Of a stretch of DNA of 59,145 nt, positions 17,564 to 26,658 are shown piece by piece. The DNA lies in contig JAMPGE010000001.1 of the NCBI GenBank assembly GCA_023664085.1, forward strand, positions 221,558 through 280,702. The letters run 5' to 3'. Origin of the DNA: Muribaculum sp. Its GTDB lineage: Bacteria; Bacteroidota; Bacteroidia; Bacteroidales; Muribaculaceae. Each line of letters begins with the position of its first letter. Positions within the stretch are counted from its first letter, which is position 1. Position numbers and translations under genes: made by a program. A model generated the notes under the pieces. That model ran no database searches. It had not been told where the DNA came from and saw nothing but the letters and a program-made list of their open reading frames with translations.

Positions 17564-18325
17564 TTAGCGGCCTGTGGCCGTGATGTGGAAGCAGCAGGTC
17601 TTGTGCTCGTATTTCACCAGACAGCGTCCTTCGCGACGGGCATCGTAGAGCACCTCGGCGAGCAGGTTTTTCAAATCGCCGTCATTTATGACGCGGGTGG
17701 GATTATCGGCCTTGAAATTGCTCCAGGATAAATCGAAGGTAGTGCCGAACTGATGAGTGGAACTGTCGGTGGCGTTGCGATTCACACGGCGTAGACGCTT
17801 CACGGAATGCCGCGTACGCAAAAGGCTCGTCACCTTCACCCGATAGCCCGACGCTCCCCGGGATTTAAGACTGTCTCTAAATGCTTTGCCGATGTGAGCA
17901 AGGAGTTTTTCGCCTTCCGGCACGAGATAGGGTGCGGAGTGGGTAAGTGTGTCGACATAATAATTCTCCGTGGAACTGACCTTTACTATCGGGCGCTTCG
18001 TGAAGTAGGCATCTCCGATATCGTAGATGGGATCAATTCCAAGGGCTTCCGCATACGCATACTGACGATAGTTGCTATCGTTGAATACCTTTGCCAGCGG
18101 TGCTCCCAAATCATTTAGGCGTAGATTCACCGGGGTTTCAATGGCAGGCATGGCGCTCTGTGCGGGTTGCTCTTCCCCGGGGGTATCCTCGGCAAAAGCC
18201 GCAAGCTGGGCCGAATCCACATCCATACTTATCTTGGACTTGTCTGATCCGCATCCGCAATGGATAGCTGCCATAAAAGCCAACATAGCCGAAAAAGAGA
18301 GTATATTATGCCGAATAATTTTCAT
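17564..18325 (-). CDS. DUF5715 lipoprotein, M15-peptidase-like
   Basis: A 253-residue exported protein matching the DUF5715 pattern of Bacteroidales. The N-terminus MKIIRHNILSFSAMLAFMAAIHCGCG is a signal peptide with a plausible lipobox, so it is likely a lipoprotein. The C-terminal half has SLLRTRHSVKRLRRVNRNATDSSTHQFGTTFDLSW: the SxHxxGxxxD arrangement is that of zinc D,D-peptidases of family M15 (VanY/DacB-like). This suggests a cell-wall peptidase, but the distal histidine is less certain. The upstream region has TAACTTTG (18344-18351, minus), a full -7 match with a weak -33. Confidence 0.75.
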   Translation of the reverse strand: MKIIRHNILSFSAMLAFMAAIHCGCGSDKSKISMDVDSAQLAAFAEDTPGEEQPAQSAMPAIETPVNLRLNDLGAPLAKVFNDSNYRQYAYAEALGIDPIYDIGDAYFTKRPIVKVSSTENYYVDTLTHSAPYLVPEGEKLLAHIGKAFRDSLKSRGASGYRVKVTSLLRTRHSVKRLRRVNRNATDSSTHQFGTTFDLSWSNFKADNPTRVINDGDLKNLLAEVLYDARREGRCLVKYEHKTCCFHITATGR

Positions 18326-18343
18326 ATGAACCAAAATTTATCC

Positions 18344-18351
18344 CAAAGTTA
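18344..18351 (-). promoter_or_regulatory. Probable -7 box for the DUF5715 gene
   Basis: TAACTTTG on minus matches the consensus fully. Transcription would begin near 18337, about 12 bases before the start codon. No clear -33 box. Confidence 0.45.
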
Positions 18352-18444
18352 CGATTTTTTGGCGAATTTTCCGGCATGACCAGCCGATTCATCCCAAATT
18401 TATCTTTCCCTCAATCCATCTTTGGCCCGCGGAGAGCCCAGAGA

Positions 18445-18552
18445 GTTCATAGGGCTCATAGTACTCATAGGACTCATAGGACTCATAGGACTCATAGGAC
18501 TCATAGGGCTCATAGGACTCATAGGGCTCATAGGGCTCATAGGGCTCATAGG
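18445..18552. repeat. 9-bp tandem array (RCTCATAGG type), 12 units
   Basis: Twelve exact-length nonamers, ACTCATAGG or GCTCATAGG with two variants, fill part of the 326-base gap between the divergent DUF5715 and AsmA genes. No gene is seen in the gap; the periodic frames it creates (Met-Ser-Pro on minus, Gly-Leu-Ile on plus) are by-products of the repeat. Confidence 0.92.
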
Positions 18553-18651
18553 GTTCAGAAAGGCACGTGGATTGATTTTGAACTCTATTTGCAATTGTTT
18601 GTTAAAGTTTAAAGTTCCTTCCATTAATTTTTTAAGGTCTTGGAGCCTCGT

Positions 18652-21600
18652 ATGGGAAACACCAACACAAAAAAATCCGACAATCCGGGAAAAGGCCGCC
18701 CAATCCTGCGGCGTATTCTCAAGACCGCGGTCTGGTGCGTGGTCGGAATCGTAGTGCTTTTCGTTGGCTTTATTTGCTTTGTGACATTTTACCTGACCCC
18801 GGACCGACTCTCGCGTCTGATCGATAAAGAAGCTTCCCAATATCTTTTGGCAGACGTAAAAGTATCCAATCCGCGGTTCACGTTCTGGTCCACGTTTCCG
18901 AGATTTGAGTTGCTTACAGATTCCATCACTGTCACATCCCGCACCCTGGACAGCGTCTCGCCCCAAATTTTGAGACAGCTTCCCCGTAACGCCAAACGTC
19001 TCGCCTCCATCGGAACTTTAAAAGGAGGAATCAACATAGTGAGGTTTGTAGCCGGCGGCAGATTCATTCTCCACGACGTGGAGATCAACGATGTGGACGT
19101 TAATCTTGTGGACTACAACGACTCCGTCAACAATTATAATATCATCCCGCCCTCCTCCGCCAAGACAAAATTCGAGATGCCGTTTTTCACCGCCAATTCC
19201 GTGAAGGTGAAAGACGGGAGCCTCACATACTTCAACGCCACGGCTCCCATGCGTGGCAGCGCATTGCTTCGCAGCATTGTTCTTGCAAGGCAACCCTCTT
19301 CCGACCTTGACTATACTCTCTCCATCCCGGGCCGCATCTCTTTGTCGGCCTCGGATCTCACCGTGCTCCGGGATTTCCCGTTTAATCTCCATGGCAGGAT
19401 CTCGTTCGATTTCCATCCCTTCAGATTTTCTTTCAAGGATTACGCCATCGACTTGGGAAGCACTCACGGCAAACTCAATCTTGACATGCAAATGGGCAAC
19501 GATATCAACATCGACCGCCTGTCTTACTCGCTGCATGAGGGGAATCTGCTCGATTTTCTGCGTTCTATTCCGGGCATATCGTCGCCCGAACTTGACCGGC
19601 TTCATGCCGACCTCAACCTGAATCTCAACGCCCGTCTGACAAAACCGTTTGACATCACCACCGACAGTCTCCCCTCCGTGGCAGTGGATTTTTCCATCGA
19701 CAAGGGATCCGTGGAATACATCCTTCAGTCCGGCAAAGTTTTTCCGCTCAATCACGACAGACTGAGCGGCACTTTCCTGTTCGACGGTCAGAATCCCGGC
19801 AACAGCTATATTGATCTTCAGCCGTTTTCCCTGTCTACAAAGGGTGTGACACTTAATATAGCAGGCAAGCTTACCAGGCTCACATCCCGACCACACTGCA
19901 ACGTAAACCTGACGGCCGATACCGATCTGGCCACAGTCCTCTCCCATCTCAAACACATATCCGGCATAAGAAATATAGACGGCAACGGCAAATTCCTGTG
20001 CTCTACGATGCTTGATTTCGATTTAACGGAATTATCCGCAGCCGCTTTGAAGCAGGGGCTGGCCAACGTAAATCTGCGTGGAAATGCCCGGCTCCGTGAC
20101 GCTTCGCTGGATATACCTTCGGCGGAAATGAGTGTGAAAACTACTGACGCAGTGCTTGCCTTCAACAGCTCTACCGGTGAAATCAACGCCAACGGACTGT
20201 CTGCTACCCGCATGAACATGAACCTTGACATAGGCCGGGCCAAGGCCCGCTACGGCGGTGAGAATTATGATATCTCCGGACTGCACATCAGTGCATCCGA
20301 CCGACAGGGAGCCGTATCGGCTTCCAACGGCTTTTCCATCCCAGTTGATTTTCACATTACTGCCAAACGAATGGCTTACAGCAGTCCCCGGGATTCAGTA
20401 TCGGCGGCCGCATCAACTGTGAAAGGATCCGGCCACTTCCCTCTGAATTCTTCCTCCGGCAGGCAAAGCATTCTTAAGCTGACGGCAGGTAAATTGGATG
20501 TGACCGCCCCTGCATTGAGTTATTCGGGCACGAACGCACTACTTTCGGCATATCTCGGTGCCCGCAGAACCAAAGTCGCTCCCCTTCCGCTTCCGCCGCG
20601 GACCACTTCAGCCGTCAATCACGCCATTCTCTCCAGCCATCGTCATTCACCGGAAATGCTCACCGTCAGCCTGCCCCCAAGCGTGAAGTCACTTCTCGGA
20701 AATGTGGATTTCAAGGTGGATCTTAGAGCCGGAAATGCTCTGCTATCCACCAGATACTTCCCTCTTGCCAACCGGATCGGCAATCTGGACTTGTGTCTGA
20801 CATCGGATTCGATCGTGGTCCGCGACCTGAACATGCGGTCACGCTCCACCGGTCTGCACGTGGACGGACGAATAACCAATCTGCGCCAGTTTCTCACCAG
20901 TCCGGTGCCGGCGTATCTCGACGTAGATCTGAACCTCGCGCTCGACACTGTAAATATCAACCAACTGGCGCGGGCCTATGAGAGCGGCGTAGCCCTTACC
21001 AAAGGGGTGAAAAAGGTCAACGCGCCCTACAATGACGCGCTTACGCCGGCCGACACCCTCACATTCCTGTTTCCCCGCAACCTAAGAGTGAATCTTAAAG
21101 CCTCGGCCGACGAGACTATCTACCGCAATCTCCACCTCTATGACCTCCAGACGGATGTAAGGCTCTCGGAGGGCGACGTTCAGGTGAACCGTCTGCAGAT
21201 AGGATCCGACTTCGGCACGCTCGACCTCGGCCTGCGGTATACCACCTCCGATCTCAACGATATGGGGCTCGACGTAGACGCCACTCTCAGCGACGTGCAC
21301 TTGGTAAACTTCTTCCGCAACTTCCACACACTGCTGCTGATGATGCCACAGATGAAAAACCTTGACGGCACTTTAAGTCTGAGTCTTAAAGGCGGTATCT
21401 CATTGTTTCCCAACATGTACATAAATGTGCCGGGGATGCACGCCGACATGACCGTAAACGGAGAAGGACTCACCGTGCATCAGAATGATTTTATCCGTCA
21501 TATCACCCGGATGCTGCTCATTCGTTCCGGAGGAGACCTTCATATCCGGAATATGACCGTGCGTGCTTCCGTCCACGACAATCTGCTCGAACTCTATCCC

Positions 21601-21951
21601 TTTATTTTCCAATTTGACCGCTACAAACTTGAAATGGAAGGGATCAACAACTTCAACGGCGAGCTCTATTATCATATTGGAGTGCACAAATCGCCCCTGC
21701 CCTTCCCCTTCGGCATCAATATTCAGGGAATGTTTCATCATCCCGAGCTACGGTTCGGAGGTGTAGACTACAAGCCCGAGAAAGCCGAAAAGATCGCGGG
21801 CCGCATCTACGATACCTTCCGGGTAAATTTCCCGCAGATGCTTGCCAAATATCTGCACGAATTCATAGAAAAAGCAGCCGAGGCAGACGATTCAGACAAT
21901 TCGGAATATCTATTTACCGTTCCGGATTATAGAAGTATGCGCAAACTCTAA
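18652..21951 (+). CDS. AsmA family protein
   Basis: A 1099-residue protein with one N-terminal membrane segment (AVWCVVGIVVLFVGFICFVTFYL, residues about 26-48) directly followed by the AsmA N-terminal pattern (LTPDRLSRLIDKEASQYLLADVKVSNPRF) and a very long beta-rich periplasmic region. The family belongs to the repeating-beta-groove lipid-transfer proteins that span the periplasm and help keep outer-membrane lipid balance; a role in phospholipid transport is inferred from the family. The ATG at 18652 (MGNTNTKK) is preferred over an in-frame TTG at 18640. The HAD mutase gene starts 11 bp after its stop, suggesting one transcript. Confidence 0.88.
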   Translation: MGNTNTKKSDNPGKGRPILRRILKTAVWCVVGIVVLFVGFICFVTFYLTPDRLSRLIDKEASQYLLADVKVSNPRFTFWSTFPRFELLTDSITVTSRTLDSVSPQILRQLPRNAKRLASIGTLKGGINIVRFVAGGRFILHDVEINDVDVNLVDYNDSVNNYNIIPPSSAKTKFEMPFFTANSVKVKDGSLTYFNATAPMRGSALLRSIVLARQPSSDLDYTLSIPGRISLSASDLTVLRDFPFNLHGRISFDFHPFRFSFKDYAIDLGSTHGKLNLDMQMGNDINIDRLSYSLHEGNLLDFLRSIPGISSPELDRLHADLNLNLNARLTKPFDITTDSLPSVAVDFSIDKGSVEYILQSGKVFPLNHDRLSGTFLFDGQNPGNSYIDLQPFSLSTKGVTLNIAGKLTRLTSRPHCNVNLTADTDLATVLSHLKHISGIRNIDGNGKFLCSTMLDFDLTELSAAALKQGLANVNLRGNARLRDASLDIPSAEMSVKTTDAVLAFNSSTGEINANGLSATRMNMNLDIGRAKARYGGENYDISGLHISASDRQGAVSASNGFSIPVDFHITAKRMAYSSPRDSVSAAASTVKGSGHFPLNSSSGRQSILKLTAGKLDVTAPALSYSGTNALLSAYLGARRTKVAPLPLPPRTTSAVNHAILSSHRHSPEMLTVSLPPSVKSLLGNVDFKVDLRAGNALLSTRYFPLANRIGNLDLCLTSDSIVVRDLNMRSRSTGLHVDGRITNLRQFLTSPVPAYLDVDLNLALDTVNINQLARAYESGVALTKGVKKVNAPYNDALTPADTLTFLFPRNLRVNLKASADETIYRNLHLYDLQTDVRLSEGDVQVNRLQIGSDFGTLDLGLRYTTSDLNDMGLDVDATLSDVHLVNFFRNFHTLLLMMPQMKNLDGTLSLSLKGGISLFPNMYINVPGMHADMTVNGEGLTVHQNDFIRHITRMLLIRSGGDLHIRNMTVRASVHDNLLELYPFIFQFDRYKLEMEGINNFNGELYYHIGVHKSPLPFPFGINIQGMFHHPELRFGGVDYKPEKAEKIAGRIYDTFRVNFPQMLAKYLHEFIEKAAEADDSDNSEYLFTVPDYRSMRKL

Positions 21952-21962
21952 ACAAGAAATCT

Positions 21963-22691
21963 ATGACCGACGAACACTCCTGTGCCATCGAGCGCCTCAG
22001 AGCCCAACTGCAACATACGCGTGCCGCCCTTATCGATATGGACGGCGTGCTCTACGATTCAATGAAATACCACACTCTGGCATGGCAACGCACCATGGCC
22101 GAACTCGGCCTGGTATGCACCCGTGATGAATTCTATCTCTATGAAGGGATGACCGGGGCAGCCACCATCAGCCTCATCTTCAACCGCAGCCTCGGCTATA
22201 CGCCCGATGCGGAGCGGATACGCCGGATCTATGCCCGCAAAAGCCGTCATTTCGTGGAGCAGGGCCGCAAAGAGACCATGCCCGGAGCAGACCGCATGCT
22301 GCAGGCCCTGCGGCATGCCGGCATCGACAGGGTACTCGTCACCGGCTCCTCCCAACAATCAATTCTCGATTCCCTGTCGGCCGACTATCCGGGCGCGTTC
22401 GCCCAAGGGATGCGGATCACGGCCGCCGACGTGGTCCGCGGCAAACCCGATCCGGAACCGTATCTGCGCGCCATGAAGCTTGTCGATGCCGATGCGCGCC
22501 ACTGCATCGTGATAGAAAACGCACCTCTGGGAGTGAGGGCAGGCAAAGCCGCCGGCGCTTTCACCATAGCCGTCGCCACAGGCCCCATACCCCGCGAGGC
22601 ATTCGTGAAAGAAGGAGCCGACATCATCTTCGGGTCGATGCCCGAATTTGCCGACACGCTGGAGAAGATACTCACCGCCGCGAAGAGATGA
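21963..22691 (+). CDS. HAD hydrolase, beta-phosphoglucomutase-like
   Basis: A 242-residue HAD subfamily IA protein with an alpha-helical cap. Motif I is LIDMDGVLYDSM (residues about 20-31), motif II VTGSSQQ, motif III RGKPDPEPYL and motif IV VIENAPLGVRAGKAAG. The DxDGVxxDS form and the cap are typical of beta-phosphoglucomutases and sugar-phosphate phosphatases. The substrate is not determinable. It directly follows the AsmA gene. Confidence 0.9.
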   Translation: MTDEHSCAIERLRAQLQHTRAALIDMDGVLYDSMKYHTLAWQRTMAELGLVCTRDEFYLYEGMTGAATISLIFNRSLGYTPDAERIRRIYARKSRHFVEQGRKETMPGADRMLQALRHAGIDRVLVTGSSQQSILDSLSADYPGAFAQGMRITAADVVRGKPDPEPYLRAMKLVDADARHCIVIENAPLGVRAGKAAGAFTIAVATGPIPREAFVKEGADIIFGSMPEFADTLEKILTAAKR

Positions 22692-22714
22692 CGCCCTTAT
22701 TTTAAATTCCCCTA

Positions 22715-22745
22715 CTTGATATATGTGAAAATATTGTTAAATTTG
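22715..22745 (+). promoter_or_regulatory. Promoter for the Na/Pi cotransporter gene
   Basis: CTTG (22715-22718), a 19-base spacer and TAAATTTG (22738-22745). Predicted start near 22751, leader about 20 bases. Confidence 0.7.
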
Positions 22746-22770
22746 CGACAAATACCCACCCGATTTATAT

Positions 22771-24573
22771 ATGAACTATAGCATCCTTGATTTCATAAGC
22801 CTGCTGGCGTCCGTATGTCTTTTCCTTTACGGCATGAAGGTGATGAGCGAAGGCCTGCAGAAAGTAGCCGGCGATCGCTTACGCAATATTCTGGGCATCA
22901 TGACAAAAAACCGTGTGACGGGAGTGATCACAGGCATTGTCATCACAGCCTTGATCCAGTCGTCATCGGCATCCACGGTGATGGTGGTATCATTCGTCAA
23001 CGCCGGTCTGATGTCGCTGGGGCAGGCCATGGCCGTGATCTTCGGTGCCAACGTGGGCACCACCGTCACCACCTGGATCATATCGGCCTTCTCCTTTGAA
23101 GTAAGCATATCCGACTATTCGCTGATACTTCTGGCCATAGGCGTGCCCATGCTGTTTATGAAGAAAAGCACCTATAAATCCTTGGGAGAATTCCTCATCG
23201 GCTTCTGCTTCCTCTTCATGGGTCTTGATCTAATCAGCAAATACGTGCCGAATCTGCAGGAAAATCCGCAGATGCTTGAGTTTGTCACCAACTATACATC
23301 CATGGGATTCGGCTCCGTGCTGATTTTCTTCTTCCTGGGAATCATCATCACCATGGTGGCCCAAAGTTCGGCCGCCACGTTTGCCATAACCCTGATAATG
23401 TGTTCGCAGGGATGGATTTCCTACGAGCTGGGTTGCGCCATCGTGCTCGGCGGCAACATCGGCACCACCATCACCCCCGTGCTGGCATCTCTCTCCGGCA
23501 ACCTCGCCGCCAAACGTACGGCCATGGGCCACGTGCTCTTCAACGTGTTGGGATCCGTGATCGTGCTCTTCATTTTCTATCCGTTCGTAAATCTTGTGGC
23601 CGACATCACATATGCATGCCAAGGCGTAAATCCCATCGACATCACGGCCGCCGAGGCCAGCGACATGGCCGACTCCACCCTCATCAACCCTCAGGGCGGG
23701 CTCACTGCAAAGGCGCAGGCTTCCATAGCTTTCTCCCTGGCCATGTTCCCCACCGTATTCAATGCCTGCAACCTTTTGATAATGATATGGTTCACCAAAC
23801 AATATGTGAAGATCGTTTGCTGGATTATGCCTTCCAAACACAAAGATGAAGAGGAAGACTTCTCCCTCAAATTCATCGGACGAGGCATTCTTACCGCCTC
23901 CGAACTCAACATCACGCAGGCCCAGAAAGAAATCGTGGTTTATGCCGAGCGAGTGCGCCGCATGCTTACAATGGCACGCCAGCTCATCCACACCGACGAG
24001 AAAGACGACCAATACAATCCGCTCTATTCCCGGCTGGAAAAATACGAAGAAATCTCCGACCGTATGGAGATTGAGATCGGCAACTATCTGAACCGCGTGG
24101 CCGAAGGACGCCTTAGTCCGGAAGGCAAGATGCGCATCGCCGGCATGCTCCGCATCATCTCCGAAATAGAATCCATTGCCGACGGATGCTTCAACGTGGC
24201 CAAGACCCTCAACCGCAAAAACTCCAACCATGTGGAATTCGACCCGGCTATCCTCAAGGAAATAGACGCAATGTATTCTCTTGTGGACTCCGCCGTAGAC
24301 AATATGCTCGACATCCTTCGCCAGATGGAGACCCCCGCCGACAACCTTATCATCTCGGCCTATAACCGCGAACGCGAAATCAACAATCTGCGCGACAGCC
24401 TTAGAAACGCCAACATATTCAACATCAACAACAAAGCCTACACCTACGAGCAAGGCATATTCTATATGGACCTCATAGGGGAAGCGGAGAAACTCGGAGA
24501 CTATACGCTCAACGTGGTGGAAGGCGTGAAACACCAATTCAAACCGGCCACCGAGGCCATGCGCATATCCTGA
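22771..24573 (+). CDS. Na/Pi cotransporter family protein with PhoU-like domain
   Basis: A 600-residue inner-membrane transporter. The two inverted Na_Pi_cotrans repeats each carry the signature: QSSSASTVMVVSFVNAGLM (residues about 64-82) and QSSAATFAITLIMCSQG (about 199-215), among 8-10 hydrophobic segments. The C-terminal cytoplasmic third (about 370-590) is a helical PhoU-like domain. It is expected to take up phosphate with sodium, or act as a phosphate exporter or sensor as in other bacterial NptA-like proteins. The mannose-1-phosphate guanylyltransferase gene follows after 48 bp. Confidence 0.92.
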   Translation: MNYSILDFISLLASVCLFLYGMKVMSEGLQKVAGDRLRNILGIMTKNRVTGVITGIVITALIQSSSASTVMVVSFVNAGLMSLGQAMAVIFGANVGTTVTTWIISAFSFEVSISDYSLILLAIGVPMLFMKKSTYKSLGEFLIGFCFLFMGLDLISKYVPNLQENPQMLEFVTNYTSMGFGSVLIFFFLGIIITMVAQSSAATFAITLIMCSQGWISYELGCAIVLGGNIGTTITPVLASLSGNLAAKRTAMGHVLFNVLGSVIVLFIFYPFVNLVADITYACQGVNPIDITAAEASDMADSTLINPQGGLTAKAQASIAFSLAMFPTVFNACNLLIMIWFTKQYVKIVCWIMPSKHKDEEEDFSLKFIGRGILTASELNITQAQKEIVVYAERVRRMLTMARQLIHTDEKDDQYNPLYSRLEKYEEISDRMEIEIGNYLNRVAEGRLSPEGKMRIAGMLRIISEIESIADGCFNVAKTLNRKNSNHVEFDPAILKEIDAMYSLVDSAVDNMLDILRQMETPADNLIISAYNREREINNLRDSLRNANIFNINNKAYTYEQGIFYMDLIGEAEKLGDYTLNVVEGVKHQFKPATEAMRIS

Positions 24574-24621
24574 CCCCTCCTCCTTATCTTTATCCAATAC
24601 CCTGAAACACCCATTTTTACA

Positions 24622-25698
24622 ATGCGTTACTGCGTGATAATGTGTGGCGGCGTCGGAAGCAGATTCTGGCCCCTAAGCCGCTCGAATATGCCCAAACAGT
24701 TTATTGACTTTTTCGGCTGCGGAAGGACTCTGCTGCAGATGACCTACGATCGCATCCTGCCCATTGTGCCACCGGAAAGAATCATTGTGGTCACCAACCG
24801 CATGTATGCCGACATAGTACGCGCCCAGCTGCCGGACATTTCCGCCGACAATATACTGCTTGAACCGTCGCGCCGCAACACGGCTCCCTGTGCCTGCTGG
24901 GCGGCACATCATATTCTTGCCCTCGATCCCGACGCTTCCATCATCACCCTGCCTTCCGATCAGATCGTGATCAACCCCGACCCTTTCCGAAACTGCATGG
25001 AGCAGGCGTTCGACTTTGTGGAAAATTCAGACTCACTGCTCGTAGTCGGCATCAAGCCTTCATATCCCAACACTGCCTACGGCTATATCCAAGGCGGCAA
25101 ACCTATGGAAAGCCACCCGGAGATCATGAAGGTAAAATCCTTCACTGAGAAGCCGGACCGCGAAATGGCCCGAATCTTCATGGACAGCGGAGAATTCTTC
25201 TGGAATTCAGGCATATTCTTCTGGACGGCCAAGTCCGTGCTCAATGCGTTCAGCGACTTCGATCCCGAGACGGCCGAAGTATTCAACGAAGGCACACCCT
25301 TCTACGGCACTGACTCCGAACAGAGATTTATCGACAATGTGTTTGCCAACGCGCCGTCCGATTCCATCGACTATGCCGTGATGGAGAAATCGCCAAACGT
25401 ATTTGTGGCCGTAGCGGAATTCGGCTGGAGCGATCTGGGATCCTGGAAATCCCTCTACGATATCTCTCCTCGGAGCAAAGAGGGCAACGTGACCCAAAAC
25501 TGCCGAGCTATCCTCCACAACTGCGAGGGCTCGATATTCACCGCACCCGCGGATAAGATAGTGGTGGCCGAAGGGCTCAAGGATTATATCGTGGCCTACA
25601 ACGGCAACGCACTGCTTATCTGCCCCATGAGCGAAGAGCAAAACATCCGCACCATCACCAAAGAAGTAAAATCGCGCTTCGGCCCTGACTTCGTATAA
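24622..25698 (+). CDS. Mannose-1-phosphate guanylyltransferase
   Basis: A 358-residue nucleotidyltransferase that makes GDP-mannose from mannose-1-phosphate and GTP for glycan synthesis. The nucleotide-binding signature GGVGSRFWPLSRSNMPKQF is at residues about 10-28, followed by LLQMTYDRI and LLEPSRRNTAPCACWAA; the FTEKPD and FFWNSGIFFW blocks are near residues 174 and 193. It has the single-domain form without the ManC isomerase extension. A hairpin at 25743-25766 follows, and then the IS remnant. Confidence 0.94.
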   Translation: MRYCVIMCGGVGSRFWPLSRSNMPKQFIDFFGCGRTLLQMTYDRILPIVPPERIIVVTNRMYADIVRAQLPDISADNILLEPSRRNTAPCACWAAHHILALDPDASIITLPSDQIVINPDPFRNCMEQAFDFVENSDSLLVVGIKPSYPNTAYGYIQGGKPMESHPEIMKVKSFTEKPDREMARIFMDSGEFFWNSGIFFWTAKSVLNAFSDFDPETAEVFNEGTPFYGTDSEQRFIDNVFANAPSDSIDYAVMEKSPNVFVAVAEFGWSDLGSWKSLYDISPRSKEGNVTQNCRAILHNCEGSIFTAPADKIVVAEGLKDYIVAYNGNALLICPMSEEQNIRTITKEVKSRFGPDFV

Positions 25699-25742
25699 GC
25701 GGCCATTCTTCACAAATTTCCTATTCTTCCCATTCTTCAGCC

Positions 25743-25766
25743 CATTTCATAAAATCTTATGAAATG
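25743..25766 (+). terminator. Hairpin after the guanylyltransferase gene
   Basis: CATTTCATAA (25743-25752) pairs perfectly with TTATGAAATG (25757-25766) around AATC. No T run follows at once, only ATTTTTATT 18 bases later, so termination is possible but not certain. Confidence 0.5.
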
Positions 25767-25790
25767 AGCACTTTGCCATTTTTATTACTG

Positions 25791-26657
25791 CATTAGGCCC
25801 CGACTCATAAAAAATCAGCTTGCTGGGGGTCGCAGCCTTAGAGCTATTTTTGGCCTGCAGGCTCAGGAGCATAGCGAGCTATATGACTGAGCCAAAGGAC
25901 AAAAAGAGCCCAAGGATGCGAGACATTGGCAACTTTTCCAATATGCTCTCTATTGGCATAGGTTTTGTAATACTTTTTAAAGAAATGAAATAAAGTGACA
26001 TATCCCTAACCACATTTTGTTAAAAATCGTATTCAAATCCCAAATCGATTGCCATATCACATAAACCTCAATGACCATCAACGCACTCTGCTGAAGATTA
26101 TCTTCCCTCCGATGTCGCGGAAACTCCGCAGGCATGACCCTTTCGATATCCTGGAGGCCATATTCTATATCGTTTACACAGGTTGCCAGTGGAGTCGGCT
26201 TCCCCTGGGATACCCTCCGCATAAGACGGTGTATTATCATTACCGAAGCTGGAGCGCCCGGGGTTATCTTGACCAGACCCTGCGGCTTCTTGTGATGATG
26301 AAAAGACAGGCATCCGGACAATCACTCTTTCCGACAATGGCCGTAATAGACAGCCAAAGTGTGAGAACGGGACTGCCACATTCCGTCTCGGGTGTGGACG
26401 GAGGTAAAAAAGTAAAGGGAATCAAGCGCCACATCGCCGTTGATAAATGTCGGACTCTGATGTCATGTCCCTTTGCCAAAAAAAATTTAATCTGAAGAGA
26501 CACAAGGTAAGGAAGTTACCTTTGTCCGGCTTAGAGCGGTGCTTTTTGCCGAGTCTCGGAGGTCACGATGCTCGCATCGCTCCCTCCTCAACTCGCAAAA
26601 ATCCCTCGCTCTAAGCCGCCCCCAGCAAACTGATTTTTTATGAGTCGGGGCCTAATG
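25791..26657. mobile_element. Deleted IS5-type element with both terminal inverted repeats
   Basis: The block starts CATTAGGCCCCGACTCATAA and ends with its reverse complement; the inverted ends match for about 38 bases with one or two differences and include TTGCTGGGGG. Inside is a truncated DDE transposase (26049-26495). The left 250 bases and the right 160 bases are non-coding and partly palindromic (GGCTTAGAGCG...CGCTCTAAGCC near 26530-26615). The right end is 2 bases from the yifB stop codon. No target duplication is obvious. Confidence 0.75.
26049..26495 (+). pseudogene. Truncated IS5-family transposase
   Basis: A 148-codon frame. The N-terminal part (LNDHQRTLLKIIFPPMSRKL through YTGCQWSRLPLGYPPHKTVYYHY) is the DUF4096-type domain of IS5 transposases; the start of the DDE domain follows with the first catalytic Asp in MAVIDSQSVRTG and then KKVKGIKRHIAVD. 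Family members continue for over 100 residues with the second Asp and the Glu; here the frame turns into an unrelated tail (KCRTLMSCPFAKKNLI). The catalytic core is therefore missing and the protein cannot be active. The start may lie earlier without ATG. Confidence 0.8.
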
Positions 26658-26658
26658 A

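Noticed and set aside
18400..18966. A 188-codon minus-strand frame with Met-Ser-Pro repeats
   Set aside because: It is the 9-bp array plus the antisense of the AsmA gene start.
23230..24597. A 455-codon open frame antisense to the Na/Pi cotransporter
   Set aside because: Composition is typical of the complement of a membrane-protein gene; the plus-strand gene has clear repeats and a PhoU-like domain.
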